A stretch of DNA of 64,000 nt from assembly GCA_038380435.1 (NCBI GenBank), contig JAWZYU010000034.1, positions 38,750,901-38,814,900 of the forward strand, in the 5' to 3' direction. A program made the position numbers and the translations under genes. Below, piece after piece: positions 32,780 to 46,700 of the stretch (the stretch's first letter is position 1; every line of letters begins with the position of its first letter). The stretch comes from Ryuthela nishihirai. Its lineage: Eukaryota > Arthropoda > Arachnida > Araneae > Heptathelidae. The notes under the pieces are model-generated. The model was not told where the DNA came from. It made no database searches and saw only the letters and a list, made by a program, of their open reading frames with translations.

Positions 32780-34188
32780 ACATGCCTGTTATGCATAGAT
32801 TATCCATACTGAAGGCACGTTCGGGAAAAACGGTAATCTTTGATTTATTTGTTATTTTTGCAAGTAGGTTTTCATTCTATTTTTATAATTACCCAGAATT
32901 TAATTCGTTAATTATTTTTGTTGTAATATTTTCTTTAATACGCAATAAAACGTTTTATAAACGCAATATGTACGTTTTATTTGATATCGCTGCATCCCCA
33001 AATAATAGGGATAACTGATCTGCCTGCATACCCAATTAACAGGAATAATTGAATTATTACCGTGTTTACTTATATCTAATTGAATCTAAAATTTGAATAT
33101 TACCTTTACAGATTCTCTCTTTGAAAACAAAAATCACTTATTATACGAAATATGTTAATACTTTCGGCTAGAAATTTCAAAATGCTTTATTTTTCACCTT
33201 TTCAGTATCACTAATTTTGAAGCTCAAACGTTTTACTAAGAGTACCAATTACTGCTTAGAATATTTTAGTCCTATATTTTAATTCATTCTATGTGATCCT
33301 AAAATACAAACACAAATTTGGAGCCTTTATTTTCCACAGTATTAACATTCAACCTAACAGTATCAAGAGTAATGTTTTTACGAAATCCATCTCATTTTAT
33401 TTCATAGCTATGTGGAAACTTTCATTAAAGATCAAATACTTTAAATGCATCTAACAAATGTTAACCTATAATAAGTCATATCTCAGCTTTTTGGGTCTAA
33501 AATTCCTGTAAAGCAATCGCTGAGAGCTGTATGGCACATCTGTCAGATTAATTTAGAGTTTTTGAGTGGCGTCACAAGCATTATACTTAATGCACATTAA
33601 AATATTTTATCCAGCAGAAAACTGACAAAAATCAAAATTTTCAGTACTCCCGAAAACTTTCTATTGGCCATGAAAGCAACTTTCTTATATCGGCCGTAAA
33701 CCTACCTATTGAAGACAAACGAAAATTCTCTTTTCTTGGCCTCAATTAATGCTCACAAGAAATGTCAAGGGTTGTTAACGATTAGTCCGCCATTAAAATA
33801 CTTCAGAGGCAAGTTATCATTTTTATGTCATCACTGTTCACAACTTCTGAAAGGCATATATCGTTACTTCTTATAATTATTATTTATTAATCGAGCACTA
33901 GACTTTGTGGAAATATGCAAAATTTTTAATATATTTATTTATTTTTGTAAGTCATAGGACTTGGCCACCTGGAATACTTCGTAAATTACGTGTTGATGAT
34001 ACCGGTTTAGAAATTTTAATTACATTATAAGAATCTAAAGGACAAAATCTACTAATCCCTGTTAAGACTTATATCATCGCTTTCACTGTAATTAAATTAA
34101 TTGTTTAATCAACGCTAATTTCGAAAATTAAGAAATACATCTGCAATCATTGTCTCGGATGTTTCGTTTTAGTTCTACATATAATATA
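32780..34188. other. AT-rich sequence upstream of the CFAP97D start
   Basis: No repeat or coding exon recognised. Contains a short 78-codon frame (32782-33018) of no recognisable identity. Confidence 0.5.
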
Positions 34189-34261
34189 CTGCTCACAAAA
34201 ATTAGGGGATATTTCAAAATGAATATGAAGCGATGAAATATCCCCTAATTTTTGTGAGCAG
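34189..34261. mobile_element. 73-bp mariner-type miniature element
   Basis: Two perfect 28-bp inverted arms (CTGCTCACAAAAATTAGGGG...) separated by only 17 nt and flanked by TA on both sides. It is essentially two terminal repeats back to back, the smallest possible form of a TA-targeting (Tc1/mariner) element. Confidence 0.9.
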
Positions 34262-34683
34262 TATAGTATCTAAAAATTATCAGATATTAAATAAATTAGC
34301 TTAAATTTTTTTTACATTACTTTCTTTTTTCATTTAAATTTCCAATACCTACACCAGCTCAGACTGGAGCACGAGCAACAGTGAAAGATATTATTTCCAG
34401 GTGGTGCTGCTATCGGCACATAAGGCGCGTAAAATATAAAATCAAATTGTAGAATAAAGAACAAAGGAATTCGTCTCGTGCATTTGCGATTCGTCTGTCG
34501 TTTGTGGCTGATAATGTTAATCGTCCGTAAAGTAGTGAAATGCTTTTCTTATACTATTTTAGCTTATGTGTTTAATTGGAAACATTAGTAAATTTGTCTG
34601 TCCATATTTTCTTAATCTAGTTTTAGCGTAAATGCAGGGTTGAGACGGTCTTGTTGTTTTAGACTTGCTGTAGAGGATACAAA

Positions 34684-34786
34684 ATGTTTCGTACACATCA
34701 GCCATACACTCCAGCAAATAATTTATTTCTGCAACGCAGATGGGATATCCTGCAACATGAACAGCATTTACACCGTGTTCGAAATG
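34684..34786 (+). CDS. CFAP97D1: CFAP97D exon 1 (coding)
   Basis: ATG at 34684 in a favourable context (ACAAAATGT). Encodes residues 1-34 (MFRTHQPYTPANNLFLQRRW...HRVRN) and ends AATG|GTAACT, leaving one base for the next exon. A pyrimidine-rich tract ending in AG at 34661-34662 lies 21 bp upstream, so this exon probably begins at 34663 and is preceded by a non-coding exon. Confidence 0.86.
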
Positions 34787-37700
34787 GTAACTATATCCAT
34801 TTAGTTTTGCAATTTTATATTTCCTTGTGGTGCAGTAGTTTCTTGTAACCTTTAAAACTTATGTTCCTAATATATTGAAATTAAAGTTATTTAGGACAAT
34901 AAGGTACGAAAATGCTTAATATTGGCTGAAAGTAATGAATTTTTGAGAAGAATAGGCATATTAGTTATATAATAGTTTATATAAATAGCAATTATTATAA
35001 CATTCAAATGTTAAAGTATATTTGTCACACTATATATTTTCTAAAATGGATCATTTGTAACAAATGTTTTCAACTGGATTCTATAATGTGACAGAAATAT
35101 CTACACGGCATTTCAAGATTGTATAAATGTAATGCATGATGCAAAGAATCAATTCTCTTTCCCTTAAAAGTATGCCGATGTTTCCTAATAATAAGAAAAA
35201 TGTTATCTAGAATATAAGGATACGATACATAGGTATTTTTTCTTATTATATCGATGTTTTCTGTCGTCGCAATTTGAAACTAGAGTGATTTGCATACACT
35301 ACTTTCGTGATTGAAAAGAAAGCCTTATAGATAACTCTGCGGGGCAGAATAGCAGTATCTGGTCCTCAGCCGCCATCTTACTTTTTTTCCATCTCAAACT
35401 GTCCGAAGGCACCGCGATGAAAAAGTAGTCCGTCCCGCATCTACCTTCAGACATGTTTATAGGCTATGCATCATAATATGTACAATGCTATACAAAAGAA
35501 AATCAGGTTTCTGCACTTGAAAATAACCCTTAAAATAATTCCTTCGAAAAAAGTGTTCATTAACAACGCTTATCGCAGAAGAATGAAACCTCGTTCCTCA
35601 TTTAAAAAAAGCCCCAAAAATAAAACGTTATCAAAAGTAGATTTAATAAAAAAAAACGCTTATCGCTAAGGAATTAATCTTGGTTCCGCACTTACAAAAA
35701 GCCCCATAAATAAATAATCTCATTTTAGACAATTATTTGAAACAGCGCATAAAAGTCATAATACTAGAACTAAACAACTGCAATTTTTACCAAAAAAAAA
35801 ACAATAAAATGTCTAACATAAATTTAAAATGCATTTCACCTATCACGGATGACTAGATTCGTGAATTCAGTAGTTTTGGCGGGAAACAATCCCACAAATT
35901 ACGATGTAGTAACTACGCGGATGAATCTGAGGACCCTATACTGCAGCGTAGCCATAAAAAAGATTAATTATCAAAAATAAAACTACTGTAAAAAAATTGT
36001 TAAACACTATTAAGTATTAGCCAGTAGAGAGTGTAATCCGATTGGATTATTTTGTACAGAGTTTTTTTTAAGGTCAGAACGACAGTGCATACCCCGAAAA
36101 TATACGGTAACGAGATTATGAGCTTTTTTTTTATTACATTACTGATTCATTTCCTTAGCGACCTTATATCTTTAGGTTGCTTTTTTTTCATAATGTGGCC
36201 AGCGGATTCATTTGAAACGAGAATTCACAATTGTACTTTTGAATATTCATAATAAAATAAATATAAAAATTTATTAATACGCCTATTCTAGCCTAGGTCG
36301 TTGGTTCTAGCTGGCTAGTAACGGTCGCCATTTTTATCTGTCATTTTGACTATGACTATGTGCAATATGCACGTTTGTGCTAATATTAAAATTTTAAAAA
36401 TACGTAATTTTTTAGTTATGAATGATAGATATATAAAGTAATGACTCAACTTACTTAGACATATCGGTAGGAAATTTTCCGAAAACATGCGGTAACGATT
36501 ATTATGAACGAAGTTTTCATTGCACACATTTGTTTGATTCACCCCCTTCTGTGACCTTATATTTTTGGGGCTTTTTTTATAATGTGGCCGCGAATTCATA
36601 TGAAACAAAAATTCATAATTGTACCTTTCAATATTTATAATTAAAAAAAATCATTATTCTACCGTCTAGTAACGCTCGCCATTTTCATCGCTCGTTATTT
36701 TTCGAACTATGCGATATGTAATATGCACGATTTGTGCCACTATGTTTATATTGAAATTTTATAAATATTTCGTAATAATAAATATTTCATAATCATGAAC
36801 CCTCTTTTCATATGAATCCGTCGGACGCACAGTTAAAAAAACCCAGAAATTGAGCTCAAAGAGTGAATTGGTGCGGTATCAAAAAAATTGTTCATAATCA
36901 AGTTTCCGGAAAATCGCCTGCGTAACTTGAGCCAAAGTACAATAATAGTGGTAAATTTTTATGTCTGAAAACATCTTAGGGGAGGGGCTTGCTCAGTCGG
37001 TGTCGCATCAGGCTCGTAATATGCAGTTCCAGGTTCGAGTCAAAACTTTTCTTGCATTTAGATTTATCTCTGCACTAACCTACACCCTGCCCTCGTTAAG
37101 ATATGAGACACTGATGGTGTTGGATATGGCCGTCATCCGTTGGATGGGATTAAGCCGTGGCCACGTGTGTAGGAGAGTCATACACTTTGCACGTTAAAGA
37201 ACAAGCTGTATGTCCTTGATGGGAGGCTACCATCTGTCTCCTAACAGCTGTCCATTTGATCCTCTTCCCAAAACTAATCTGAGGGAGGGGGGACCCCCTG
37301 AGATATGGTCATTCAGCCCATTGTGTGACAGAAAAGTGCTAAGAAGTAATACAATCTCATCATATTTTTCAAGGATATCTATCACTGCGAGATTTTTTTT
37401 AATTTCTCTTTCAGTACTATACTTCAATGAACAACCTATCATTACGCTTAATGACCTCTCAGATGAGTAATTTGAGATGTCAGCAGCAGTACTAGCTCAT
37501 CTATTAAGCTTAATCTCACCCATAATATTTTATATAAAAGACATTATGTTCTTTTATTAGACTCTGCTTACATATTACATGAATTCTGTGGCAGTGTCGA
37601 CTCAGGAAGAACATAATGGAATGAAATATTGCCTCCTCTCCATTGTAAAATGCTAATTGATTTTAAAGGTGATTGTTGCTAATTGCTTGGTAGCACGCCA

Positions 37701-40700
37701 GATTCGTAATCTGCAGTTCCCAGGTTCAAAGCTGGGCCTGCATTGAGAATTTTTTCCGCTGTGGTACCGTCCGCCGTTGGGTTGGGTTGGGTTGTTTTAC
37801 CTCTGAGCGGCACTTTTTTGCACACCATGGGCTAAATGGCCAGGTCACATGGACCCCGAAGGCTCAGAGAAGGTTGGGAGAGGGTACCCACTGGAACAGC
37901 TGTTGGGAGACAGATGGTAGCCTCCCGTCAAGGCCATCCAGCGTGTTCTTTAACGTGCACAGGGTATGGCTCTCCCACACACGGGGCCACGGCTTAACGT
38001 CCCATCCGACGGACGGCGGCCTTTCCAAGCCCATCGGTGTCCCCTACTGACCGTGGGCAGGGCGTGGAATTTTTGCGGAGATAAATCTCAACGCTGACCC
38101 AGCTGGGACTCGAACCTGGGAACTACAGATTACGAGCCTGGCGCGCTACCACTGAGCCACCCCCGCCCCGAGACATTATGTGTCACGTTAAATAACACGC
38201 TGGATGGGAGATTTGTCTGTCCACTACAGCTACCCAGTGGATCCCCTTCCCCAACATTCTCTGATCCTTGTGACCTGGCCATTTAGTATATTGGGTGAAA
38301 AAAAATTGCCGCTCAAAGGCAAAACCCTCCCAACTAATTACTTTTTTTTATAATAATAACTTTAGTATGGTTATATACATATTACCTCGTTAAGCCTTAT
38401 GGCTTGTCAGCAGCCTAAAGGCTATCAATTAATTCTAAAGGTGCATTTCATTTACCGAGTAAATATTAATAAAAGAAAATAAAACATAATTAAAAAAACT
38501 TCTGGAATTTTTAGTGAAATTATATATACGGTCATATTAAATATGAAATAAATTAAATAAATACCCTTTCAAGCGTAATAAATGCAGCATGACGTCTCAT
38601 TTAGAATGTAACCTACGTAAATAAAAATTACCTCCAGCAGCTGCTTGCCACAGAGGTCTGACAGGATCCTGTCAGTTTATGCTTCATAGTAGAAGGTCTG
38701 TGAGGATGGTGGGACCTCAGCAGAAATATTACGTGTATTTTTTAATAAGTTCGTATTTGTTGCTTTCAGGTTATATTATTTTGATATGACGTATGCATGA
38801 TTCTTATTTGCAACTGCACTCCTTAACGAACGGATCAACATATTTTACTTTGAAACTTTTTTTTCGAACCCATGTGAGATAGGAACATTTGTTTTCATGT
38901 TATGAATTTTTTCTTAAGATTGCTTAATTTTTCCTGTTTCAAAATCAATTATTGAAAATTTTATTGTGTTTTGAGTTTTAAAAAAAAGCCTGTTTAAAAG
39001 GCAATACATAATAAAAATTCACTTTTTAAACAAATCGAATATTAGCCCTAAAATCTCCATTTTCCAAAAAAAAACACTTATGTGGATGAAAAGCTTTTAT
39101 CCATCGCTGATGTAATCAGTTGTTCCATTTTATCTTCATTTTATCTTCACATAAAATAAAAGCTTTTAACATGCGTTAATAAATCCCTTTCCCATTTTCC
39201 TTTCTTCGTTTAAAAAAGGAATAATACCTTTCTTTTTCTTTCATGTCTCCCGAGCAAATGCTGCTGAAATTATATGTTAAACGAAAGCTTATGATGCACG
39301 ACTAATACAGAGAACATATTACCAAAGTAGGCTTTAATCCACTTATTCAAATTTTCAATGAGAGGAATTCGTTCAACTGCTCTTTCGTTTCTCGGCTTTG
39401 CACCTAGGGGCATAAGAGTACCACGATTTCAAATAACGGTGATGAAAGGTGAAAAACTTAATCTTCCACATAAAAAAAAGCACGTACAATGTACACTGAA
39501 AATGTAAATGAATCGATATCGCTTGCGGCGAATGTTTTTTTTTTTCTTTTAACAAACGACAGGTGGCAGTGTAATAGCAGCGTCATCTACGACTTCCGGC
39601 TTGGAAAACTGAATACGCACTTCATGGGTCATGCAGCTAATCTTAGTGGGGCGTGACGAAACTGTGGGCGGGGTGGCTCAGTCGCTAGCGCGCCAGGCTC
39701 GTAATTTGCTGCTCCATCTCCACAAAACTCCCTGCCCATAGTCAACACCGATGGGCTTGTGAAAGACCGCGCCGTCCATCGGATGGGACATTAAGCCGTA
39801 GCCCCGTCTGTGGAAGAGCTATATTTTGTGCACGTTAAAGAACACGCTGGATGGCGTGTCTCTTTCCTAACAGCTGTCCAGTGTCCCCCCAAACTTCTCT
39901 TTTTTTTTGCACAGAGTGGGCTAAATGTCCAAGCCAGGCCACTATTGCTCATACTTGGATTTTCAGGGGGGGGGGGGTTGTTTTACCTCTGAGCGGCACT
40001 TTTTTGCACACCGTGGGCTAAATGACCAGGTCACATGGACCCCGAAGGCTCAGAGAAGGTTTGGGGGAGGTGACCCACTGGAACAGATGGTAGCCTCCCG
40101 TCAAGGCCATCCAGCGTGTTCTTTAACGTGCACAGGGTATGGCTCTCCCGCACACGGAGCCACGGCTTAACGTCCCATCCGACGGACGGCGGCCTTTCCA
40201 AGCCCATCGGTGTCCCCTACTGACCGTGGGCAGGGCGGGGAATTTTGCGGAGATAAATCTCAACGCTGACCCAGCTGGGACTCGAACCTGGGAACTACAG
40301 ATTACGAGTCTGACGCGCTACCGACTGAGCCATCCCCGCCCCCAAGGGGGGATGCCCCTGAAAATCCAAGAGCAATAGAAGCACAAAATTATTAAACATG
40401 TACAGTATATTTCATGTATTTTTTTCAAGAAACTTTTACATACCTCTGAAACGGAGAGGAAATGTTATACTGCAGTGACTTTCTATATTATTATTCTGCA
40501 ACCACTTTTTTACAGTTTTCTGTTTGGAGAGATCAGAATTTCGATTCCCATTTAGTAACTAGACCTCTCTTTATTCTTAATTTACTTCAGTGAGAAAATT
40601 ATAGTTCACAAAAAGAAGTACTTCTAGTACTTTTTTTAAATGCTTTAGTTTTAACATGCTAAAGAATTTTAAAGTTTAAATTATGCCTGTTGTTTCTGAA

Positions 40701-43700
40701 GTGTAAATCAAAATTGTGTTTTGTGTCTTAACGAGTGAGTGTCGTGTGTTGAGTAGTGATCTTCAGTTTTTGTTTCCATTATAGTGAAAGCAGAGACAGA
40801 TACTAACCCACCCAGGACGTTCATGCATTTGCACCTAAAGCCAAAGAAAATTCAGGTAAGTCAGTGTGCAATTCAAATTGATTTGATAGATTTTGAGATG
40901 AGAATTTTAATTTGTGCGTAAGGAATAATCTATCGGCTTATTACAACTAACACGACAACTATTGTCTAATAATCGATGTTCTCTAAATGTTCCAAGGATG
41001 TTTTGGTTCTCTCTTCCCAAAGAGGTTAGGTATCCCTATGTTAATATAAAAGTCAATGCAAAAAGTATACTCTTTTTTATTTTGCGGGTGGGCGGAAGAA
41101 CGTGAACCCCTGAGTATAAGTTTTTGCATACAAGGATTCAAACCTGGGTGACCAAAAGCGATATACGTTTTTTTTTTATTTTTTTAGTATTTTTATATAA
41201 ATTTGTATTATTTTTCTTAAAGCTTCCATAACAATGATTAAGGCACGTTGTATTAGAATGGTAGGCTTAAAATACAGTGCCCTACCAAAATATTAGAGAA
41301 TTTTCGCCTTATGTCAATGGGAATCTAACTTCGTATCTCTGTAACTTCTAAAATATGAATTTAATGGGCGAATAGCGTGAATTGTGATTTAAGTAAGAAA
41401 CAATTAAATTTGATTATGATCTCAAACACTTTTCCATTAGATGCATAGTTTAGAAGATAGTTTCAAAATTAGGTTTCCATTGACATAGAAATTCTTTAAT
41501 AATTTATTAGGGCAGTTTAATTGCTATTCCAGTATAATTAGTGCAAGAAATTTGTTGCTTTGGGTGTGTTACCTCTAATTGGCATTTCTGTGTATTCAGT
41601 GGGCTAAATGACCAAGTCACAAGGATCCCAGTGACCCAGATATGATTTTTTGCTCCAATAGGCTAAATGGATAGGTGACAAGTGCTCAGAACAAGGCAAG
41701 TTGGATTGGATAGTTTTATTACATCTGCGCCATAGATTTATGGACAATGGTCAAAATGATTAGGTCACAAGGATCCCATTGGGCTTAGATATGCTTTTCT
41801 TCTCAGCAGTGGGAGGCGGGGATGGCTCAGTTGGTAGCGCGCCAGGCTCGTAATCTGCAGTTCCCAGGTTCGAGTCCCAGCTGGGTCAGCATTGAGACAT
41901 CTCCGCAAAACTCACCGCCCTACCCATGGTCAGTGGGTTTGGAAAGGCTGCCGTCCGTTGGATGGGACGTAAGACGTTTGCCAGTGTGCGGCAGAACCAT
42001 ACCCTGTGCACGTTAAAGAACACGCTGGATGGCCTTGATGGGAGGCTACCATCTGTCCACCAACAGCCGTTCCAGTGGATCCCCTCCCCCAACCTTCAAT
42101 TCGAGGTCCTTGTGACCTGGCCATTTTCCCATGGTGTGCAAAAAAGTGTCGCTCAGAGGTAAAACCCAAATAACTTCTCAGCGGCATCTTTTTTTTCCAG
42201 AATGAGTTGAAAGGTTACAAGGAAGGTTACAGATTTCTTACTGATTTAAGTATTTGACGTCACTCCGACGTCCTACAAAAGTCATAAAGGCTTATTGGAG
42301 AGCAAAGCCAAGTGCGGCATAAGTAATAAGGATGATCGTAACGGAGGTGATGGAACTCCGTGGAAAATCACGGAACACAATATCCCGAGTGTGTGGAGAA
42401 TGGCAACGGTGTCAGAAAACGTCCACCAATCCTGGCAAATGCGAGAGAAAAAAGGCTCCGACAGACAGGGATAGATGTATGTTGGCACGAACTGCAGCGC
42501 AAAACAGCTGCTGCAGTTCATCAGCTGAGAGAGATTACCGCTATCGGTATTCCAAAATTCATTTCAGAGAACTGTGTATGGAGAATTAAACTTTGAAATT
42601 TGGGAACTGTAGCATGATGCATACGACGCAGTATTAGACAGCCGTTCATAATAATTTGGCTGGGTAATGTATTTAAATACTAATGATCTGTATAGAACTA
42701 TGGAACGCCTGCAATGAAAGTTTAGAAGAGCTATTTGTCACACCACACATTCGGCAGGATAAAGTATTCTAGAGTTGGGTTGTTTTACCTCTGAGCGGCA
42801 CTTTTTTGCCCACCATGGGCTAAATGGCCAGGTCACATGGACCCCGAAGGCTCAGAGAAGGTTGGGGGAGGGGACCCACTGGAACAGCTGTTGGGAAAAA
42901 GATGGTAGCCTCCCGTCAAGGCCATCCAGCGTGTTCTTTAAAGTGCACAGGGTATGGCTCTCCCGCACACGGGGCCACGGCTTAGCGTCCCATCCGACGG
43001 ACGGCGGCCTTTTCAAGCCCATCGGTGTCCCCTACTGACCGTGGGCAAGGCGGGGAATTTTGCGGAGATAAATCTCAACGCTGACCCAGCTGGGACTCGA
43101 ACCTGAGAACTACAGATTACGAACCTGGCGCGCTACCGACTGAGCCACCCCCGCCCCTTATTCTAGAGATAATATTCCATTTAAGTATATGACTGAAATT
43201 CCGCAGACACCCTGCTCTGCAGTTTTGGCGATTTTTTGAAAGCATGCATTATCGAAATTATATGAGATGTTTTTTTTTTTCACACTTTACTGATTCACTC
43301 CTCATGTAGCCTTTTATTTTTGGTAGATTTTTTATAATGCGGCAACGGATTCATAATTGTACGTTTGAAATTTATCACAAAATAATTTTTAAAATGTATT
43401 ATTCTGCTTGTTCGCGCTGACTAGTAAAGTCGGTATTTTAATCCGTCGTTACTTTTCGAATAACGGCGATGCAACTTTTGTGTTTATTCCACCAAAATAT
43501 ATAAGGTCACAGAGGGAGTGAACCAGTGAAGTTTTGAATCCCTCGTCGCCGTTTTTGTAGATCATTAATTTTTCGAACCATGGCAGTTAGCAATAATAAA
43601 AGACAATGTAAAATAGGATATTTGAGGTACTTATAGTGTACATTTTACTTTCATATTAAGGGTATATTAATACACCAAAAGTTATTCATGCTAGAAATTA

Positions 43701-46700
43701 AACCATCGCTCATAATTTCGATATCACATATTTTTGGAAAATCACCCAGCAGGGTGTCTGCGGAGCTTCAACCAAGTACAGTACAGTAGTTTATAGTATA
43801 CAAGTATTATTTATTGACACTTTATATGTGAATATTATTTTAGCAATGCCAACGTGAAGCTATAATTCCTCATATACGTTTTTTCATGGTCGTCAAAAGT
43901 AATTATTCCATGTGAACTCAAATTGTTTTCTTTCTGAAAAGTTAAAATTGTGCATAATATCTATGTTGTATATTGCCGTCCGAATATTTAACGATTTTGA
44001 TAGACTAATGTAGAGTTTTTATACCTAAATCACAAATTTTAGCGGCTAAGCATAAAATTTGAGGATTTCTACAAATGTCCCGTATCCACCGCGACGTCAG
44101 ACATGATTTGCAAGCACTTGAAAAAATAAATTTCGTTGGCGACCATGCGTAAATTAGGGTAGAGCAAAAAAAAAAATACTATTTTTTGTTTGGATTTTCT
44201 GACAGGCCCAAAAGTTGCCAATCAAGCTCCTGAAAAAACATGCAAAATTTTTTAAATTAAAAAAAATTATAGTTTTACTTTTCTCTTGAACTTTTTTCTA
44301 TTAGTTAATTGATAGGTTTGTTTTTTTTTACCTATATGATCTTGCATTGGTAGCGTGGGTTGTTTTACCTCAGCGCGGAATTTTTGTGCACACAATGTGT
44401 TAAATGGCAAGGTCACAAAGACCCCGAAGGCTCAGAGAAAGTTGGGAAGTAAACCCACTTTCTCTGAGCCCACTTTCCCACATCTAGAAAACTGAACAGC
44501 TGTTAGGGGACATGTGATGACTGCCGTTAAGAGCTATCCAACGTGTTCTTTAACGTGCCCAGGGTATGGTTCTCCCGCACACAGCGCCACGGCTTAATGC
44601 CCCATCTGACGGAATGGCGGCCTTTCCAAACCCATTGGTGTCCCCCACTGACCGAAGGCAGGGCGAGGAGGTTTGAAGAGATAGGCCTCAATGCTGGCTC
44701 AGATGGGATTCGAACCTGGGAATTGTAGATAACGAGCCTGGCGCGCTATCGACTGGCCATCGCCGCCCCTGCGTGTCTAAGAATTTGGCTATCTTTCCGC
44801 ATTAGTGAGAAACAGATTTTTAATTTTTTTTTCTTATTTCTCTCTCCTAGTGTAGAATTCATATGTAATTTGAATTAGAGCGGCTTTCAAGAAGTATGTA
44901 CACATAACATGTTCTGAAACTTTTGAACGCTTTCAGGCAGAACAAGACCGCCTTAGCAAGATCCACAGAGATAATCAATGCCTTCTGGAGAAGATTGGGG
45001 CTGTTATGAGAGGGCCTGGATCGTTTGATAACCATAACTACTACGAACCCAAAAGGTAAGGGATCGGTTTATTCCTTCATTTTTTTATTTTTCAAATTCA
45101 TATTCAAATCTATTTCCGAAGTATCATGGGTTGGGACAAGTATCTTGTCATGGGTTGTTTTAACTCTGAGCGGCACTTTTTTTGCATACGATGGGCAAAA
45201 ATGGCCAAGTTACAAGGACCAAGAGTTTAAAGAAGGTTGGGGAGGGGGGAATATGACCCACTGGACAGCTGTTAGAAAACAATGGTAGTCTCCCGCCAAG
45301 GTCATCTTGTGACCTTGGTCATGTGTTCTTTAACATTCACAAGGTCTGGCTTTTCCACACAAGGCTTTGCATCTTGTTGCCAGCCCATCGGTGACCCCCT
45401 ATGACCAAGGGCAGATAATCTCAACGCTGGCCCAGATTGGGCTCGAACTTGGAAACTGCAGATTACGAGCCTAGCACACTACCTAGTGAGCCATCCCCGC
45501 CCTGCTTAGCGGGAATTTATTGTGATATTAACAAAATATGAACTAGATGATATCATTATCATGGCATAAAAAGAAATAAGACGATATACTTATCCTGTTC
45601 TAAATATATTTTTTTCATCAATCAATCAAATAATTTTTCTTTCACATTCGAAATTCTTATCAAATTTACAATTTCTATGGGAAACAAATTAAATAGGTTT
45701 GTGTTATCTGGCATTTCCTCCACAATTATTAGAGAATTTTTTTTAAATTGGGTTTTCTAGTCAAATCTGTCGACAGAAATATTTTGCATTAATAGTTAAT
45801 ATCTGCATAGAAAATTTCAATACATAAAACTTTGAACAGTACAAAAATGTTTTTTTTTATTAATATAGTGTGTTTTTATCCATGTTATGTCAATAGCAAC
45901 TCAGATACAGAACTCAGTAGCTTCTTAAATAAGTTTTCTATGGAAAAATATCATTGAAGATATTTTAAAGATCTGAATAAAATTTATTTAACTCTCGAAC
46001 AATACTCATTCGGTAATTTCCCTTTGAGTTTTAATCTTTTTATGCTTAAAAAAGATCATTTTCTTTGATTTTCGAGATTAGGCTAAGTTTCTATTTAAAA
46101 AACTATTTATTATATAAATATGAAGAAGTGTATTATTTGTGAGGAAGCACAGCCATTTCAGAATTTTAGAAGAAGTGGATAAGTTAGAAGAAATGATTGC
46201 AAATCATGTAGAAATAAAAAAAGAACATAAACGTATGCACATAGAAAATTGTACCTTTCTAAACATAATAGCATCTGATGAAAATTGAGGATTAATGGGA
46301 AATAATCATTGGAGATCATTATCTTGATTTTGTGACCAGTCAAAAATGGTGAATGGTGTTTTTTAATTTTCGTACGATTTTTAATCCTTTTATGCTTAAA
46401 ATTAGTGTTTTTTTTTTTTTCGAGATTTGGCTTATTTCCTTAGATGTGACCCAGAAACCTCATTATTCTACTACTACGTTACGGAAATAGGAATATTTAA
46501 TAGCAACATTGCTAGTTTAAGTAATTGATCTGAAAAGTTAATAAAAACAAGTTAAAACGAAAGCAATAACCTTTATACTAATACTTGTAAGAGTATTCCT
46601 AGCATTTCGTGTAATTATTATTTTCATTTTCGTCAATTACGAATGATATTTATTACAGAGGAGTTGTTAAACGTATCAACTTCTATAACTCTAAATACTA

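Noticed and set aside
35369..35379. Perfect YY1 core as a promoter of an antisense gene
   Set aside because: A single 11-bp match near decayed repeats, with no nearby exon or other promoter signals.
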